64,000 bases of DNA from Phyllobacterium brassicacearum. GTDB taxonomy: Bacteria > Pseudomonadota > Alphaproteobacteria > Rhizobiales > Rhizobiaceae. Of this stretch, positions 1-13,251 are shown piece by piece. The position numbers were made by a program, and so were the translations under genes. Positions within the stretch are counted from its first letter, which is position 1. Each line of letters begins with the position of its first letter. The notes beneath the pieces were generated by a model. That model ran no database searches and had not been told where the DNA came from. It saw only the letters and a list, made by a program, of their open reading frames with translations. Where the stretch lies: assembly GCF_003010955.1 (NCBI RefSeq), contig NZ_PGGO01000020.1, forward strand, positions 39,693-103,692. The letters run 5' to 3'.

Positions 1-37
1 CGTGCTTGCCACCGATAAAATGTCCAACTTCACGCAT
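1..37 (-). CDS. mmsA: Methylmalonate-semialdehyde dehydrogenase (MmsA/IolA-like), N-terminal fragment
   Basis: Only the first 12 codons lie in the window, read leftward from the ATG at 37. They encode MREVGHFIGGKH, which closely resembles the usual N-terminus of CoA-acylating methylmalonate-semialdehyde dehydrogenases (valine or inositol catabolism). A good ribosome site (GGGAGG) sits about 10 bases upstream. The gene is divergent from the LysR gene at 170, the typical layout for a LysR regulator and its target. Identity rests on a very short stretch, so it is tentative. Confidence 0.55.
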   Translation of the reverse strand, partial: MREVGHFIGGKH

Positions 38-169
38 TGTGAGCAACCTCCCTGCAATCCTTGAATTTCTGTTGTGCTATCATCGCGCTTCAAAATATTT
101 ATTGCAAGCCAAGCAAAAGCGTATCCGTTGTGCAAAAATTCAAGTACCACAATAGTTGGAGGACGCTCT

Positions 170-1051
170 ATGAACTGGGATGACGTACGCGTTTTTTTGG
201 CTGTCGCGCGTTCAGGACAAATCCTCGGGGCGGCCAAACGCCTTGGCGTCAATCATGCGACTGTCGCCCGGCGGCTTACAGCGCTTGAGAACGATCTGAA
301 TACAAAACTCCTCACCCGGCGCACCAATGGCTGCGAACTCACCCACGCGGGCGAGGAATTCCTGCTGTCGGCCGAGCGCATGGAAGCAGAGATGCTCTCC
401 ATTCGGTCCTCACTTGGTGACGCCGACGTGTCGATATCGGGGTCAGTCCGAATTGGAGCCCCGGATGGTTTTGGCGTCACATTTCTGGCACCCCGACTGG
501 CATCGCTCACCGCTCGTTATCCCGATCTTAAAATCCAGTTGGTCCCAGTCCCTCGCTCCTTTTCGCTGTCGCGCCGTGAAGCCGATATCGCCATCACCGT
601 CGACCGCCCCGATCAGGGCCGGCTGGTTGCGCGCAAACTGGTCGACTACAGCCTCTGCCTCTATGCCAGCCGCTCGTACTTGGAAACGCATCCAGCGCCT
701 CAAACGATCGACGAACTCTCCCAGCACCGCCTGGTGGGTTATGTCGACGATCTCGTCATTAGCCAATCATTGAATTACGCACCCGAGATCACCCGTGATT
801 GGCGACCTGCCTTTGAGATTTCCAGTGCGCTTGGACAAGTGGAGGCCGTTAGGGCGGGCGCTGGGATTGGTATCCTGCACATGTTTATTGCCCGCGAGCA
901 TGATGATTTGGTCCCGGTCTTGCCTGAACGCACGATCCGGCGCTCCTATTGGCTGGCCTATCATGAATCAGTCCGTACACTTCGGCGTATAACTGCCGTG
1001 TCGAGTTTCATTTCCGATCTGGTGAACAGTGAAACAGGTCGATTTTCCTGA
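170..1051 (+). CDS. LysR-family transcriptional regulator
   Basis: The 293-residue protein has an N-terminal winged helix-turn-helix (about residues 1-60, opening NWDDVRVFLAVARSG) and a LysR substrate-binding domain (about 90-290). An upstream extension is open to 74, but the ATG at 170 is chosen because GGAGGA precedes it by about 7 bases and it gives the normal family N-terminus. It is divergent from the mmsA-like gene at the left edge, so by usual LysR logic it may control that dehydrogenase. The ligand cannot be read from sequence. Confidence 0.9.
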   Translation: MNWDDVRVFLAVARSGQILGAAKRLGVNHATVARRLTALENDLNTKLLTRRTNGCELTHAGEEFLLSAERMEAEMLSIRSSLGDADVSISGSVRIGAPDGFGVTFLAPRLASLTARYPDLKIQLVPVPRSFSLSRREADIAITVDRPDQGRLVARKLVDYSLCLYASRSYLETHPAPQTIDELSQHRLVGYVDDLVISQSLNYAPEITRDWRPAFEISSALGQVEAVRAGAGIGILHMFIAREHDDLVPVLPERTIRRSYWLAYHESVRTLRRITAVSSFISDLVNSETGRFS

Positions 1052-1169
1052 ACACTGCTTGTGTCAAATTGCAGGAGAAATGTGATTAACCGCCCGGAAC
1101 AATGTTGACCTTTTGGACTTCAGATGTTGCACCATTGCAGTCGACTCGAATCATATCGGAGTAAGAAAC

Positions 1170-1523
1170 ATGTACCGGTATATCCTCGCATTTGTCATAG
1201 CACTCGGCGGCTCGCAGTTTTTACCGGAACCCGCTCAGGCCCAGAATTCGGTGAAATGTGAGTCGCGCAAGTTCCGATACACGGAATGCGATGTAGACAT
1301 GCGCCGTCCACGCATCGCCCGCCAGATATCGCGTTCGCCATGTATTGCTGGCGACACTTGGGGATATAATCGAGGCACAATCTGGGTCGACAAGGGTTGC
1401 GCGGCGGTCTTTGCCGATTCCGGCCGCCGCCCACGTAGAGACTGGGACGACGATCGCTATCCGCCACGCAGGGACGACTATTACCGGCCAAGGAACGGCG
1501 TCGAGTTCGAACTCGACTTCTGA
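1170..1523 (+). CDS. DUF3011-type secreted protein
   Basis: The 117-residue product starts with a signal peptide (MYRYILAFVIALGGSQF, cleavage after AQA near residue 25). The cysteine-spaced domain that follows (VKCESRKFRYTECDVD, then SPCIAGDTWGYNRGTIWVDKGC) matches the pattern of DUF3011 proteins. The C-terminus is rich in Arg, Asp and Tyr. ATG 1170 is preferred over 1113 because it begins the signal peptide and follows GGAG. It converges on the macB-like gene, whose stop is 6 bases away. The function of the family is not known to me. Confidence 0.75.
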   Translation: MYRYILAFVIALGGSQFLPEPAQAQNSVKCESRKFRYTECDVDMRRPRIARQISRSPCIAGDTWGYNRGTIWVDKGCAAVFADSGRRPRRDWDDDRYPPRRDDYYRPRNGVEFELDF

Positions 1524-1528
1524 GCTAT

Positions 1529-3472
<1,944 letters not shown>

Positions 3473-3483
3473 TGCGAAGGTCT

Positions 3484-4785
3484 CTAGAACATCGGCGGCA
3501 TGCGCATGCCGCGTTGCGAGCGATTGCCGGTACCACGGCTTGTCGTTGTTCCGCCCGTATCGCTATCCGAACCGACGACCACGAGCTCGCCCTCCTTCAC
3601 CCCGCTTTTGATTTCAGCATTGACCCGGTTGCGGATGCCGACCTCGACTTCTCGGGTTTCGGTCGCTCCAGCGGGTGTGACAACAGTCACTTCCGCCTTG
3701 CGCGAGCCGTCATTGGCGCTATCCCGGCGTGAACCGCCAGTCAGGCTGATTGCGGAACTTGGCACGACGAGCACATCCTTGGCTGCCGACTGCACGAAGA
3801 AAACCTGGGCACTCATGGAGATCATCAGATCGCCGTCAGGGTTGGGGACGTCAAACAGTGCGTAATAGAGCACGACGTTATTTTCGATATCGGGTGTCGG
3901 CTGTATCTGCCGCAGCTTGCCCGTATAGCGTTTACCTGGCTGGCCCAGCAGCGTGAAATAAGCATCCATGCCGATCTTGAGCTTGCTGACATCCGCTTCC
4001 GAGACCTGTGCTTTGACCGTCATGGTCGACAGGTCAGCAATGGTGGCAATGGTCGGCGCAGTCTGGCTGGCATTCAGTGTCTGGCCTTCCTTGACCGGGA
4101 CCGCCGCGATCGTACCGGCCATGGGCGCGTAAATCTTCGTATACCCAAGATCGACCTGATCACCAGCAAGTGTTGCCTGCTGTTTGCGGATCTGGGCTTC
4201 CAGGGCATTCACATCGGCTTCTGCAGCGGCCAGATCGGCGATGGCTTGATCAAGCGTGGACTGCGAGACGCTGCGGGTCGCCACAAGATTGCGCTGGCGA
4301 TCAATATTGGCCTGCTTCAGCACGAGCTGCGCTTGCTTGGAAACGAGTTGTGCCTGCAGGTTGGCAAGTTCGGCTTGGTCAATCTCGATGCGATTCTGGA
4401 TGGTTGCTGGATCAATCTCGCCAATGAGCTGGTTTTGTGTAACCTTGTCGCCGATATCGACATGCAGCACTTTGAGCTGTCCCGAGACCTGCGCGCCGGC
4501 ATCGACGGACTTGATCGAGTCAAGTGTGCCGACGGCCGTTACTGCGTTCTCAATGTCACCACGCACAACGACCTGTGTGACCACTGAGGCCGCCGCAGTC
4601 GACGTTTTGTACTGGCTCCACGCGTAATATCCCGTGCCCGCGACGGCTAAAACCACAGGAAGCCAGATCCAGAGGCGAGACCGCCGCTTTGTCCTTCGTG
4701 GAGGAACCGCTCCCGGAATGAATGTGACATTGGACGTAGCGGGCGACGCCTTGTCCTGTTTGGCCGTTCTGACTGTCTCGGTCAT
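3484..4785 (-). CDS. macA: MacA-like periplasmic adaptor (HlyD/RND membrane-fusion family)
   Basis: The 433-residue protein has a short cytoplasmic stretch, one membrane anchor ([19 protein letters not shown]), a biotinyl-lipoyl-like domain, a long coiled-coil hairpin rich in Ala, Gln and Leu, and a C-terminal beta-barrel and membrane-proximal region. It ends in a Gly/Ser/Arg tail before MPPMF. ATG 4785 is chosen because GGAGCGGG precedes it; the reading frame is open to 4914. It is first in a two-gene operon with macB and is expected to link MacB to an outer-membrane channel. Confidence 0.88.
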   Translation of the reverse strand: MTETVRTAKQDKASPATSNVTFIPGAVPPRRTKRRSRLWIWLPVVLAVAGTGYYAWSQYKTSTAAASVVTQVVVRGDIENAVTAVGTLDSIKSVDAGAQVSGQLKVLHVDIGDKVTQNQLIGEIDPATIQNRIEIDQAELANLQAQLVSKQAQLVLKQANIDRQRNLVATRSVSQSTLDQAIADLAAAEADVNALEAQIRKQQATLAGDQVDLGYTKIYAPMAGTIAAVPVKEGQTLNASQTAPTIATIADLSTMTVKAQVSEADVSKLKIGMDAYFTLLGQPGKRYTGKLRQIQPTPDIENNVVLYYALFDVPNPDGDLMISMSAQVFFVQSAAKDVLVVPSSAISLTGGSRRDSANDGSRKAEVTVVTPAGATETREVEVGIRNRVNAEIKSGVKEGELVVVGSDSDTGGTTTSRGTGNRSQRGMRMPPMF

Positions 4786-4949
4786 GTGAAACCCGCTCCA
4801 TCTCGTTATACAGACGATGAGCTCATCTTGATGCATCCTATCAAGAAATGGAGATGAGGGGTTCGTCCGAAAAGCATTGAGATCATTATATTTTTGTAAT
4901 GATCGCGCCGCCATTATCCTTGAGGAGGATGAACCACGGCTGAACGGGC

Positions 4950-5432
4950 TCAGACCCGATGATACGGATGTCCCGAAAGGATTGTCGTCGCGCGGTAGAG
5001 CTGTTCAGCGACGAGGATGCGGACAATTTGGTGGGGCCATGTCATGGCGCCGAGTGCCAGGACGAGATCGGCGCGGTCGCGCAAAGAGGCATGGTGCCCG
5101 TCCGGCCCGCCAATAGCAAAGAGCAACTGGCGTTTGCCATCGTCGCGAAAGCGTGCAATCGCCCCGGCGAAGGCTTCCGATGGCATGGACTTGCCCCGCT
5201 CATCGAGCAGAACCAAGACTCCGCCCGGTTCCAGCGCCTCCAGAACCTTCGATGATTCTTCCTGCTTGCGCAGTTCTGGCTGCTGGGCGCGGCTTTCAGT
5301 GATTTCAATGAAGGAGCCGAATTCCAAACCAAGAGGGCTGCCGGTCTTTTTCAATCGGTCGAAGTAGCGGTCTGCCAATTCCCGTTCGGGGCCAGATTTC
5401 ATCCGGCCCACGGCAAAAACGGTAATACGCAT
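4950..5432 (-). CDS. rlmH: 23S rRNA pseudouridine-1915 N3-methyltransferase RlmH
   Basis: The 160-residue protein has the SPOUT methyltransferase pattern of RlmH: MRITVFAVGRMKSGPE at the start, LLDERGKSM in the middle and the knot region FAIGGPDGH. Its length fits the family (about 155-160). It methylates m3-pseudouridine 1915 in helix 69 of 23S rRNA using SAM. It is the last gene of the leftward operon, 122 bases after rsfS, an order common in Rhizobiales. Confidence 0.95.
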   Translation of the reverse strand: MRITVFAVGRMKSGPERELADRYFDRLKKTGSPLGLEFGSFIEITESRAQQPELRKQEESSKVLEALEPGGVLVLLDERGKSMPSEAFAGAIARFRDDGKRQLLFAIGGPDGHHASLRDRADLVLALGAMTWPHQIVRILVAEQLYRATTILSGHPYHRV

Positions 5433-5554
5433 GGCACACTCCAGTCCTCAGATATTCTGGCTCGAAGGAGATACTCCGGCCAGAAACCGGTCCAGATAAA
5501 TCAGCCGTCCAAAGCGTCGCATGGGGCACAGGCCCAGACGCCTCGATCCGTCAA

Positions 5555-5938
5555 TTAGTGTACGGTCTCTCCGTCGAGTTCGGGAGCCTGCCACATCTTT
5601 TCGATGTTGTAGAACTCACGCACTTCGGGACGGAAAATATGGATGATGATATCGCCCGTGTCGATCAACACCCAATCACCGCTGGCAAGACCTTCGACCT
5701 TCACACCGTTGCCCTGCCCGCTCTCTTTCAGAGCGCGCAAAAGCTGGTCCGCGACCGCCGTTACGTGACGATGCGAACGTCCCGACGCGATGACCATATG
5801 GTCACCGATGACGGACTTGCCTCGAAGGTCGATGGGGACAATGTTCTCAGCCTTGGAGTCTTCGAGACTGGCAAGGACTGACTGGAGGGCAAGAGATACG
5901 GAACTGATTCCGTTCATCTCCGCCGTTGAAGGTGCCAA
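5555..5938 (-). CDS. rsfS: Ribosomal silencing factor RsfS
   Basis: The 127-residue protein belongs to the Iojap/RsfS family. Diagnostic stretches are PIDLRGKSVIGDHMVIASGRS, then SGDWVLIDTGDIIIHIFRPEVREFY. RsfS binds ribosomal protein L14 and blocks joining of the 50S and 30S subunits when nutrients are scarce. It lies between nadD and rlmH, its usual position in bacterial genomes. The 157 bases separating it from nadD show no convincing terminator. Confidence 0.95.
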   Translation of the reverse strand: MAPSTAEMNGISSVSLALQSVLASLEDSKAENIVPIDLRGKSVIGDHMVIASGRSHRHVTAVADQLLRALKESGQGNGVKVEGLASGDWVLIDTGDIIIHIFRPEVREFYNIEKMWQAPELDGETVH

Positions 5939-6095
5939 GGCATCCTTCTTCTGAAATGCTGTTCTCAGTGTATTTCCTTTCCCTTAAGAACAACGCAACG
6001 CAGCTGGTAACCATGCTGCACACACCTAAGATAGGCAGAGTCGCGTGACACTTTCAAGACGCCGCGGCGAACCCATTGATCCCACTTTGTTCTTT

Positions 6096-6743
6096 TCACT
6101 TTGCCACGCCATTGCGGATAGCGGTTGATGACAACAATGACCTCGGTCCATGAATAAACGTCCAGGCCGGCGCCTTTGAACGGGCGAGCATCGGAGCATC
6201 GGTCTCGTCGATGCGTGCATAGTCGAATGTCTTTGCCATGCGCGATGAGAGAAATGCCAAGGTCGAGCCGGGTCGATCAATAACGGCGATCGGGAACGTC
6301 AACGCTATCTCTTGCCAGCGCTGCCAACGATGGAAATCCGCCAAATTGTCGGCGCCCATGATCCAGACAAAATGCACGCCCGGATTGCGGGCCTTAATCA
6401 TCGCAAGCGTATCAGCGGTATAACGCAAGTCATGCGCAGCTTCGAATGCTGTGATCTTTATTCGCGGGTCATGAACTTGCGCCTCGCATAGCCTCAGCCG
6501 CTCGGCAAGCGATGCCAGATGGGTCGTGTCCTTGAGCGGGTTACCGGGCGTGACGATCCACCAGAGCTGGTCAAGTTTGAGGCGCCGCAGCGCGATTTCA
6601 GCAACAAGCGCATGTCCTGCGTGCGGCGGATTGAACGAACCGCCGAACAGGCCGACTGTCATGCCCTTCAAGGCGAAAGGCATGCGCAGATTCGCTGCGC
6701 TTACACCAGGAAAGCTGTTCAGCAGAGCTGGGGTTAATGTCAC
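6096..6743 (-). CDS. nadD: Nicotinate-nucleotide adenylyltransferase NadD
   Basis: The product contains the nucleotidyltransferase signature [11 protein letters not shown] (34-44 from the GTG start at 6743) and the C-terminal SSTAIR motif. It makes nicotinic acid adenine dinucleotide from NaMN and ATP in NAD synthesis. The GTG start overlaps the proA stop by 4 bases, which suggests translational coupling. In-frame ATG codons at 6683 and 6662 are alternatives, the latter starting just before [11 protein letters not shown]. Function is firm; the exact start is not. Confidence 0.93.
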   Translation of the reverse strand: MTLTPALLNSFPGVSAANLRMPFALKGMTVGLFGGSFNPPHAGHALVAEIALRRLKLDQLWWIVTPGNPLKDTTHLASLAERLRLCEAQVHDPRIKITAFEAAHDLRYTADTLAMIKARNPGVHFVWIMGADNLADFHRWQRWQEIALTFPIAVIDRPGSTLAFLSSRMAKTFDYARIDETDAPMLARSKAPAWTFIHGPRSLLSSTAIRNGVAK

Positions 6744-8023
6744 GGGCGAGTCTGACCGTTGCCGCGAACGCGGTATTTGAAGGACGTCAACTGCTCGACA
6801 CCGACGGGGCCCCGAGCATGCATTTTTCCGGTAGCAATACCGATTTCCGCGCCCATGCCGAACTCACCGCCATCAGCGAACTGCGTTGAGGCATTGTGCA
6901 AGAGAATTGCCGAGTCGATCTCATTGAAGAACCGCTCAACCACCAGCACATCTTCGGCGATGACTGCCTCCGTGTGGTGGGAGGAATATTGGTTGATGTG
7001 TTGGATCGCACCATCGACACCGTTGACCAGCTTCACTGAGATGATCGCATCCAGGTATTCGGTAGACCAATCCTCGTCAGTGGCGGGCTTGGCACCCGCA
7101 AAAAGCTCCACAACCCCCTCATCACCGCGAATTTCGCAGCCCGCGGCGCGGAGGTCTTCAAGGAGTGGCACCAGATGCGATGGTGCGATCAGTCGATCGA
7201 CCAGAAGCGTTTCGGCGGAGCCACACACGCCCGTACGGCGCATCTTTGCGTTTACCGCAATCTTACGCGCCATGGCCAAGTCAGCCGAAGCATCGATGTA
7301 AAGGTGGCAGAGGCCCTCCAGATGCGCAAAGACCGGCACGCGGGCTTCCGATTGGACCCGCGCCACCAGACTTTTGCCGCCGCGGGGAATGATCACATCC
7401 AGATTGCCATCAAGGCCCTTGAGCATTTCGCCGACTGCTGCACGATCAGTGGTCGGGACCAGCTGGATCGCATCTTTGGGCAGGCCCGCGGCTTCAAGCC
7501 CGTCCAGCAGGGCTTCATGAATGGCTTTGGATGAATGAGCGGAATCCGAACCACCCCGTAGGATAACCGCATTGCCGGACTTGAGGCAGAGCGCAGCCGC
7601 ATCGGCGGTCACGTTCGGACGGCTCTCATAGATGACGCCAATAACACCAAGGGGCGTGCGCACGCGTTCGATATGCAAACCATTTGGACGATCCCACTCG
7701 GCAATGATCTCGCCGACAGGGTCTCCGAGGCCGGCGATCGTCCGGATGCTCTCCGAAATGCTGGCAATTCGCTGCTCATCGAGCTTTAATCGATCGAGCA
7801 GGGAGGCTGCCATGCCCGTCTTCTCGCCGTTGGCCATATCTTGTTCATTGGCCCGCAAGATCTCGGCCTTCCGCTGATCGACCGCGTCGGCCATGGCAAG
7901 CAGCGCGGCTGCTTTCTTGTTCGGAGAAGCGATCGACAACGGCTGTGAAGCGGCACGTGCCTTTCGGCCAACATCTGCCATAAGATCAGCAATGGGCTGT
8001 TCTGCGTCGACTCGTCCCAACAT
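6740..8023 (-). CDS. proA: Gamma-glutamyl phosphate reductase ProA
   Basis: The 427-residue enzyme is an aldehyde-dehydrogenase-fold protein with the ProA-specific catalytic cysteine context [11 protein letters not shown] (Cys267). It reduces gamma-glutamyl phosphate to glutamate-5-semialdehyde with NADPH, the second step of proline synthesis. It directly follows proB (3 bases apart) and overlaps nadD, inside the leftward rplU-to-rlmH operon. Confidence 0.96.
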   Translation of the reverse strand: MLGRVDAEQPIADLMADVGRKARAASQPLSIASPNKKAAALLAMADAVDQRKAEILRANEQDMANGEKTGMAASLLDRLKLDEQRIASISESIRTIAGLGDPVGEIIAEWDRPNGLHIERVRTPLGVIGVIYESRPNVTADAAALCLKSGNAVILRGGSDSAHSSKAIHEALLDGLEAAGLPKDAIQLVPTTDRAAVGEMLKGLDGNLDVIIPRGGKSLVARVQSEARVPVFAHLEGLCHLYIDASADLAMARKIAVNAKMRRTGVCGSAETLLVDRLIAPSHLVPLLEDLRAAGCEIRGDEGVVELFAGAKPATDEDWSTEYLDAIISVKLVNGVDGAIQHINQYSSHHTEAVIAEDVLVVERFFNEIDSAILLHNASTQFADGGEFGMGAEIGIATGKMHARGPVGVEQLTSFKYRVRGNGQTRP

Positions 8024-8026
8024 CGC

Positions 8027-9214
8027 TCACTCCTTGGCGGTGGTATCGCGCCTTGCACGTACCACCAGATCATCGCGATGGATCATCGCGGAACGGGCAT
8101 CATAACCGAGAATTTCTGCAATCTCATTGGTCTTGCGCCCGGCAATCTTTACGGCATCCGACGCGTCATACGCAATAAGGCCACGCGCCGCCTCGCGTTT
8201 ATCGGGACCGAAGACAGCAACGGTATCGCCGCGCATGAATTGCCCCGCCACTTCGCGCACACCAGCCGCAAGCAGCGACTTGCCAGACTTCAGCGCGACC
8301 AACGCGCCCTCATCGATCACGAGCCGCCCCGATGGTTCAAGATTGCCGGAGATCCAAGTCTTCCAGGCATTGACCGGTGTCGGGCTGGCCTTGAACAGGG
8401 TCGACCGCTCACCCTTGTCGATCGCTGCCAGCGGATTAAGGCGAGTACCTGAGGCAATGATCATGGCTGTCCCCGCGGCATTGGCGATCTTGCCTGCATC
8501 AAGCTTGGTCTTCATGCCCCCGCGCGAATACTCCGACGCCGCCGCTCCCGCCATGGCCTCAATATCGGGCGTGATTGCTTCGACGACAGGCAGAAATTTC
8601 CCATCGGGATTCTGGTGTGGCGGAGCGGTATAGAGCCCATCGATATCGGACAACAGGATCAGGAGATCAGCGCTCATCATGGTGGCTACGCGCGCCGCGA
8701 GGCGATCATTGTCGCCGTAGCGAATCTCGGTCGTAGCAACAGTGTCGTTCTCGTTGATCACGGGCACGGCTTTCAGCCGCAGCAGAGTGCCAATCGTCGC
8801 GCGCGCATTGAGGTAGCGACGGCGCTCTTCCGTGTCAGAAAGAGTCAACAGGATCTGACCGGCACGCAATTTGTGATGGCTGAGAACCTCCGCATAAGCC
8901 TTGGCGAGTTCGATCTGACCGGCCGCAGCCGCGGCCTGGCTCTCCTCAAGGCGCAAGGACCCCTTTGGCAAACCGAGGACGGTCCGGCCGAGCGCAATTG
9001 CACCCGACGACACGATCATCACTTCGACACCATTTGCGCATAGAGCCGCAATGTCGTCGCCGAGGCTTTCCAGCCAGTCTCGCTTCAGGCCGCTGGTTCG
9101 ATCCACCAGCAATGCCGATCCAATTTTCACGACGATCCGCCGATAGCTGTATAGCTTTGGACGCCTGGACGCGGCCTCGTCATTCTGATGGAGCTGTGCG
9201 GCTTTCACGGTCAT
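8027..9214 (-). CDS. proB: Glutamate 5-kinase ProB
   Basis: The 395-residue protein has an amino acid kinase domain ([15 protein letters not shown] near the N-terminus, [25 protein letters not shown]) followed by a C-terminal PUA domain, the usual full-length bacterial architecture. It phosphorylates glutamate as the committed and normally proline-inhibited step of proline synthesis. ATG 9214 is chosen, 7 bases beyond the obgE stop; the frame is open to 9298. It is followed by proA. Confidence 0.96.
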   Translation of the reverse strand: MTVKAAQLHQNDEAASRRPKLYSYRRIVVKIGSALLVDRTSGLKRDWLESLGDDIAALCANGVEVMIVSSGAIALGRTVLGLPKGSLRLEESQAAAAAGQIELAKAYAEVLSHHKLRAGQILLTLSDTEERRRYLNARATIGTLLRLKAVPVINENDTVATTEIRYGDNDRLAARVATMMSADLLILLSDIDGLYTAPPHQNPDGKFLPVVEAITPDIEAMAGAAASEYSRGGMKTKLDAGKIANAAGTAMIIASGTRLNPLAAIDKGERSTLFKASPTPVNAWKTWISGNLEPSGRLVIDEGALVALKSGKSLLAAGVREVAGQFMRGDTVAVFGPDKREAARGLIAYDASDAVKIAGRKTNEIAEILGYDARSAMIHRDDLVVRARRDTTAKE

Positions 9215-9221
9215 GGTATCT

Positions 9222-10262
<1,041 letters not shown>

Positions 10263-10350
10263 TCAGTCCTTATTGATGTTTCGAGGCATTACAGGAAAAT
10301 CCCCGAGAAGAAAACTGGCCGCTCAATTACTTGAAGCGGCCAGTCCATTT

Positions 10351-10971
10351 CTATGACGTCCAGCTGCGAAGGCCGATCCAGGTACGACGGTCGAGCATGT
10401 AGCGCTCGACCGGCACGTTGCCTGCCGCCAGCGAATCCATCATGCCGGTGTTGGCATACTGGAAGCCGCTTTTGTAGATTACCCGGCGCGATGCAATGTT
10501 CGAGACGCGGCAGGAAGCATGAAGCTTCTCCACCTGTGTCGCCCGGAACACCAGATCGACAAGCGCGTGCGCAGCTTCAGTCGCATAACCCTTGCCCCAA
10601 TAGGGCTCGCCCAGCCAGTAACCTATCTCCAACTCATCCTTGTGCGAGGGCGCATGCTCGTCCTTGTTGCGCCGGTAATTGATACCGCAACAACCAATGA
10701 ACGTGCCCGATTGCGCCAACGTGATGGCGTAGACGCATTTGCCGATCTCGCCCGCGTTGGCGCGGCGCACGAAATCCACCGCATGTTCCTTCGTATAGGG
10801 GTGCGGCATGCGGGAAAGCATTTCTGCCACGTGAAGGTTATCGGCGAGACGGGCAATTGCATCCACATCCTCGTTACGTGGCGCCCGCAAGACAAGGCGT
10901 TCCGTAACGAGAACCGGACAGTCTATCAGATCCAGCCGTTCTTCATCGTCTTCGAGTATTTCAGCAACCAT
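10351..10971 (-). CDS. GNAT-family N-acetyltransferase (RimJ/RimL-like)
   Basis: The 206-residue protein opens its catalytic domain with VTERLVLRAPRNEDVDAIARL and has the acetyl-CoA loop YWGKGYATEA, features of the RimJ/RimL branch. ATG 10971 is chosen because GGAGGAACGACAA leads directly into it; a longer frame to 11046 would run through the terminator hairpin behind rpmA. It sits between rpmA and obgE, a conserved place in Rhizobiales. The substrate is unknown; protein N-termini or an antibiotic are both possible. Confidence 0.85.
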   Translation of the reverse strand: MVAEILEDDEERLDLIDCPVLVTERLVLRAPRNEDVDAIARLADNLHVAEMLSRMPHPYTKEHAVDFVRRANAGEIGKCVYAITLAQSGTFIGCCGINYRRNKDEHAPSHKDELEIGYWLGEPYWGKGYATEAAHALVDLVFRATQVEKLHASCRVSNIASRRVIYKSGFQYANTGMMDSLAAGNVPVERYMLDRRTWIGLRSWTS

Positions 10972-10990
10972 TTGTCGTTCCTCCAGACAC

Positions 10991-11030
10991 GAAAAGGGAG
11001 ATGGGTGGTTATCCCATCTCCCCTTTGATC
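10991..11030 (-). terminator. Rho-independent terminator behind rplU-rpmA
   Basis: On the minus strand GGGAGATGGG, an 8-base loop and CCCATCTCCC are followed by TTTT. The stem is extended by further A/T pairs with one bulged G. It lies between the rpmA stop and the GNAT start, so it would partly separate ribosomal protein expression from the downstream obgE-proBA genes. Confidence 0.8.
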
Positions 11031-11088
11031 TTTTGGCGGTTGCCATTCACCGGGTCCGATGGGACGCCGGTGCTTCAAGCAGGACCGG

Positions 11089-11361
11089 CTATTCTGCTGC
11101 TTCGGCGATCGGGTTGACGATCGACACGTAGCTACGGCCGTTGGCTTTGGTACGGAAGGAAACGACACCTGCTTCAAGTGCGAACAGGGTATGATCCTTG
11201 CCCAGGCCAACGTTGACGCCGGGATGCCATTTGGTGCCGCGTTGACGAACGAGGATGTTGCCGGCGAGAACCTTCTCGCCACCGAACTTCTTCACGCCAA
11301 GGCGCTTCGATTCTGAATCACGACCGTTGCGTGACGAACCACCAGCTTTTTTATGTGCCAT
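11089..11361 (-). CDS. rpmA: 50S ribosomal protein L27
   Basis: The 90-residue protein starts [20 protein letters not shown], the invariant bacterial L27 N-terminus that reaches the peptidyl-transferase centre, and continues with [20 protein letters not shown]. It is 24 bases behind rplU in the standard rplU-rpmA pair. A terminator hairpin follows. Confidence 0.98.
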   Translation of the reverse strand: MAHKKAGGSSRNGRDSESKRLGVKKFGGEKVLAGNILVRQRGTKWHPGVNVGLGKDHTLFALEAGVVSFRTKANGRSYVSIVNPIAEAAE

Positions 11362-11385
11362 CGGATTGCTCCTCTAAACTTGTTC

Positions 11386-11877
11386 TTATTCGCCCTTAGC
11401 GGGCTTCTCAGCCTTGGCGGCAGCCTTCTTTGGCGCAGCTTTGGCCTTTGGTGCAGCTTTCGTCTCGCCAGAATCTGCAACCGCGTCAGCAGCGGCGGCT
11501 TCTGCCTTCGGAGCAGCTTCCTTCTTGGCCGGCTTTTCAGCGGCCTTCTTGGAAGGCTTTGCGCCATCGGTCAGGATTTCCGAGATACGGATCGTCGTCA
11601 ATTCCTGACGATGACCGCGCGTACGCTTGGAATTCTGGCGGCGACGCTTCTTGAAGGCGATGACCTTGCGTGCACGGCCCTGCTCGACGACTTCGGCTGT
11701 AACCAGAGCACCACCGACAACAGGAGCACCGATCGTTGCGTCGGCTCCGACGCCAACCATCAGAACTTCAGCAAATTCAACGATATCACCGGCGTTGCCG
11801 GCAACTTTCTCGACCTTCAACAGGTCATTGGCGGCAACGCGATACTGCTTACCACCGGTCTTGATGACTGCGAACAT
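11386..11877 (-). CDS. rplU: 50S ribosomal protein L21 with Ala/Lys-rich tail
   Basis: The L21 core ([14 protein letters not shown] to about residue 103, ending in [11 protein letters not shown]) is followed by about 60 residues of low-complexity Ala, Lys, Pro and Glu. Such tails are common in rhizobial L21 but absent from the E. coli protein of about 103 residues. ATG 11877 is chosen because it gives the family N-terminus and follows GAAAGGG; the frame is open to 11925. First gene of the leftward operon. Confidence 0.97.
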   Translation of the reverse strand: MFAVIKTGGKQYRVAANDLLKVEKVAGNAGDIVEFAEVLMVGVGADATIGAPVVGGALVTAEVVEQGRARKVIAFKKRRRQNSKRTRGHRQELTTIRISEILTDGAKPSKKAAEKPAKKEAAPKAEAAAADAVADSGETKAAPKAKAAPKKAAAKAEKPAKGE

Positions 11878-12044
11878 TTTTTCCCTTTCGGCGTTCGGTT
11901 CGGTTTCGTGCCAATTTCTCGGCAATAACCGTCTTTTTGTCAGTCGTGACAGATTGATCGAAAGGCGCTTTGACCCGTAAGAATGAAGGCACCCGAATTC
12001 AAAAACAAACGGCGCGGAGAATCCCCCACGCCAGTCGTTGGGCG

Positions 12045-12074
12045 CTTATAGGATCAGCTTTGTCACGGAGTCAA
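12045..12074 (-). promoter_or_regulatory. Putative sigma-70 promoter of rplU-rpmA
   Basis: On the minus strand TTGACT (12074-12069) and TATAAG (12050-12045) are separated by 18 bases, about 170 bases before the rplU start. This is the best housekeeping-type promoter in the 354-base gap between rplU and tRNA-Ser. The rest of that gap shows only an A-rich leader. The call is by consensus match only. Confidence 0.55.
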
Positions 12075-12231
12075 GAAATTTAACGCAAAATTGCTCTTGT
12101 ATCGAACCGCTTTGCCCGCTATCTAGCGCGTCGCACGCTCAAGCCAAGCCCTTCGGGGCATCGCGGCACCGGCAGGGTCTAACTGTCCCACCGACATATC
12201 CGGGATCGATCTTTACAAAGATCCCTTACGC

Positions 12232-12321
12232 GGAGAGGTGGCTGAGTGGTTGAAAGCACCGCACTCGAAATGCGGCATGGGGGCAACTCCATCGGGGGTT
12301 CAAATCCCTCCCTCTCCGCCA
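12232..12321 (+). tRNA. tRNA-Ser (anticodon CGA)
   Basis: A 90-base class II tRNA. The acceptor stem GGAGAGG (12232-12238) pairs with CCTCTCC (12311-12317), followed by discriminator G and an encoded CCA (12319-12321). The anticodon stem CCGCA/TGCGG encloses the loop CTCGAAA with anticodon CGA at 12266-12268, reading UCG serine codons. A long variable arm and the T loop TTCAAAT are present. A small inverted repeat (GATCTTT/AAAGATC, 12208-12223) lies just upstream. Confidence 0.97.
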
Positions 12322-12363
12322 TCATTCCAAACCAATTCCTGAAGTTAGTTTGGCTCCTGCCCT

Positions 12364-13251
12364 TCAAGTCGCCAAGTGTTCGTTGATGAACGCGCCGGCC
12401 GAGGCGATCGCCATTCGTCCCGAGGTCAGCCGTGCCGCCCACAGAGGCCACGCGTGGATCATGTGTGGCCAGATCTCCAGACTTGTTGCCACGTCGACCG
12501 CCCCAAGCCGGCGGGCGATACGCACTGCATCGTCGAGCAGCGTCTCGGCTGAGCCAACCTGGATCAGGATCGGCGGGAGCCCCGGAAGATCGGCATGGAG
12601 CGGCGACGCGAGTGGCTCGCGAGCGCTGGTTCCGGCGAGATAAGCGCCGGCGAGCTCTTCAAGATAGTCGCGGTGAATCAGCGGATCGACAGTGTCTTTC
12701 TCATCCATACTCGCACCGGTCATTTCGAGATCGACCCATGGCGATACCAACCAAGCGCAACCAGGCAACGGTTTGCCTGCATCACGCAAACGTATCATGG
12801 TCGCAAGCGTCAACCCGCCGCCAGCACTGTCGCCGCCGATCGCAATTGATGCGGCGGGCACTTTTTGAGCGAGCAGGAACTCGAACGCGGCAAGTCCATC
12901 GTCGAGCGCCGCCGGAAACGGGTTCTCGGGGGCTAGCCGGTAACCGAGTGCAAATGTGCGGACGCGCGCAGCGCGACCTGTCTCGGCGACCATCCTGCGA
13001 TGACTTTGGATCGATCCGGAGCAGTAACCACCGCCGTGGAAAAACAGCAGCGTCTTGGTGGGGTCGCTTCCCGGGGCCAGCGACCACTCTGCCTCGCATG
13101 TGCCGATGATTTGACGCTCGAAGTAGATGTCAGGCGCAACCGGATCCGCGGATGCCACGAGATCGAGACGCTGGCGCCGCTCGGTGAGGCTCGTGGGTCG
13201 CGGACTGGATTGCAGCAGGGCCCTGACGGAATCGATCTCGTTTTCGTACAT
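12364..13251 (-). CDS. Alpha/beta hydrolase, hormone-sensitive lipase (family IV) type
   Basis: The 295-residue protein carries the family IV oxyanion motif HGGG (72-75), the nucleophile elbow GDSAGG with Ser142, a plausible acid residue in SAETLLDD (about 236-241) and His266 in WPHMIHAW, so the catalytic set looks complete. Such enzymes hydrolyse short acyl esters or act as carbamoyl or lactone hydrolases. ATG 13251 gives a normal N-terminus (MYENEIDSVRALL) after AGGGG; the frame is open to 13341. It is divergent from the GFA-like gene. The natural substrate is unknown. Confidence 0.85.
   Translation of the reverse strand: MYENEIDSVRALLQSSPRPTSLTERRQRLDLVASADPVAPDIYFERQIIGTCEAEWSLAPGSDPTKTLLFFHGGGYCSGSIQSHRRMVAETGRAARVRTFALGYRLAPENPFPAALDDGLAAFEFLLAQKVPAASIAIGGDSAGGGLTLATMIRLRDAGKPLPGCAWLVSPWVDLEMTGASMDEKDTVDPLIHRDYLEELAGAYLAGTSAREPLASPLHADLPGLPPILIQVGSAETLLDDAVRIARRLGAVDVATSLEIWPHMIHAWPLWAARLTSGRMAIASAGAFINEHLAT

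Noticed and set aside
12208..12321. tRNA-Ser as an integration site for a mobile island
   Set aside because: No integrase gene and no repeat of the tRNA 3' end were seen nearby; the flanking genes look chromosomal.
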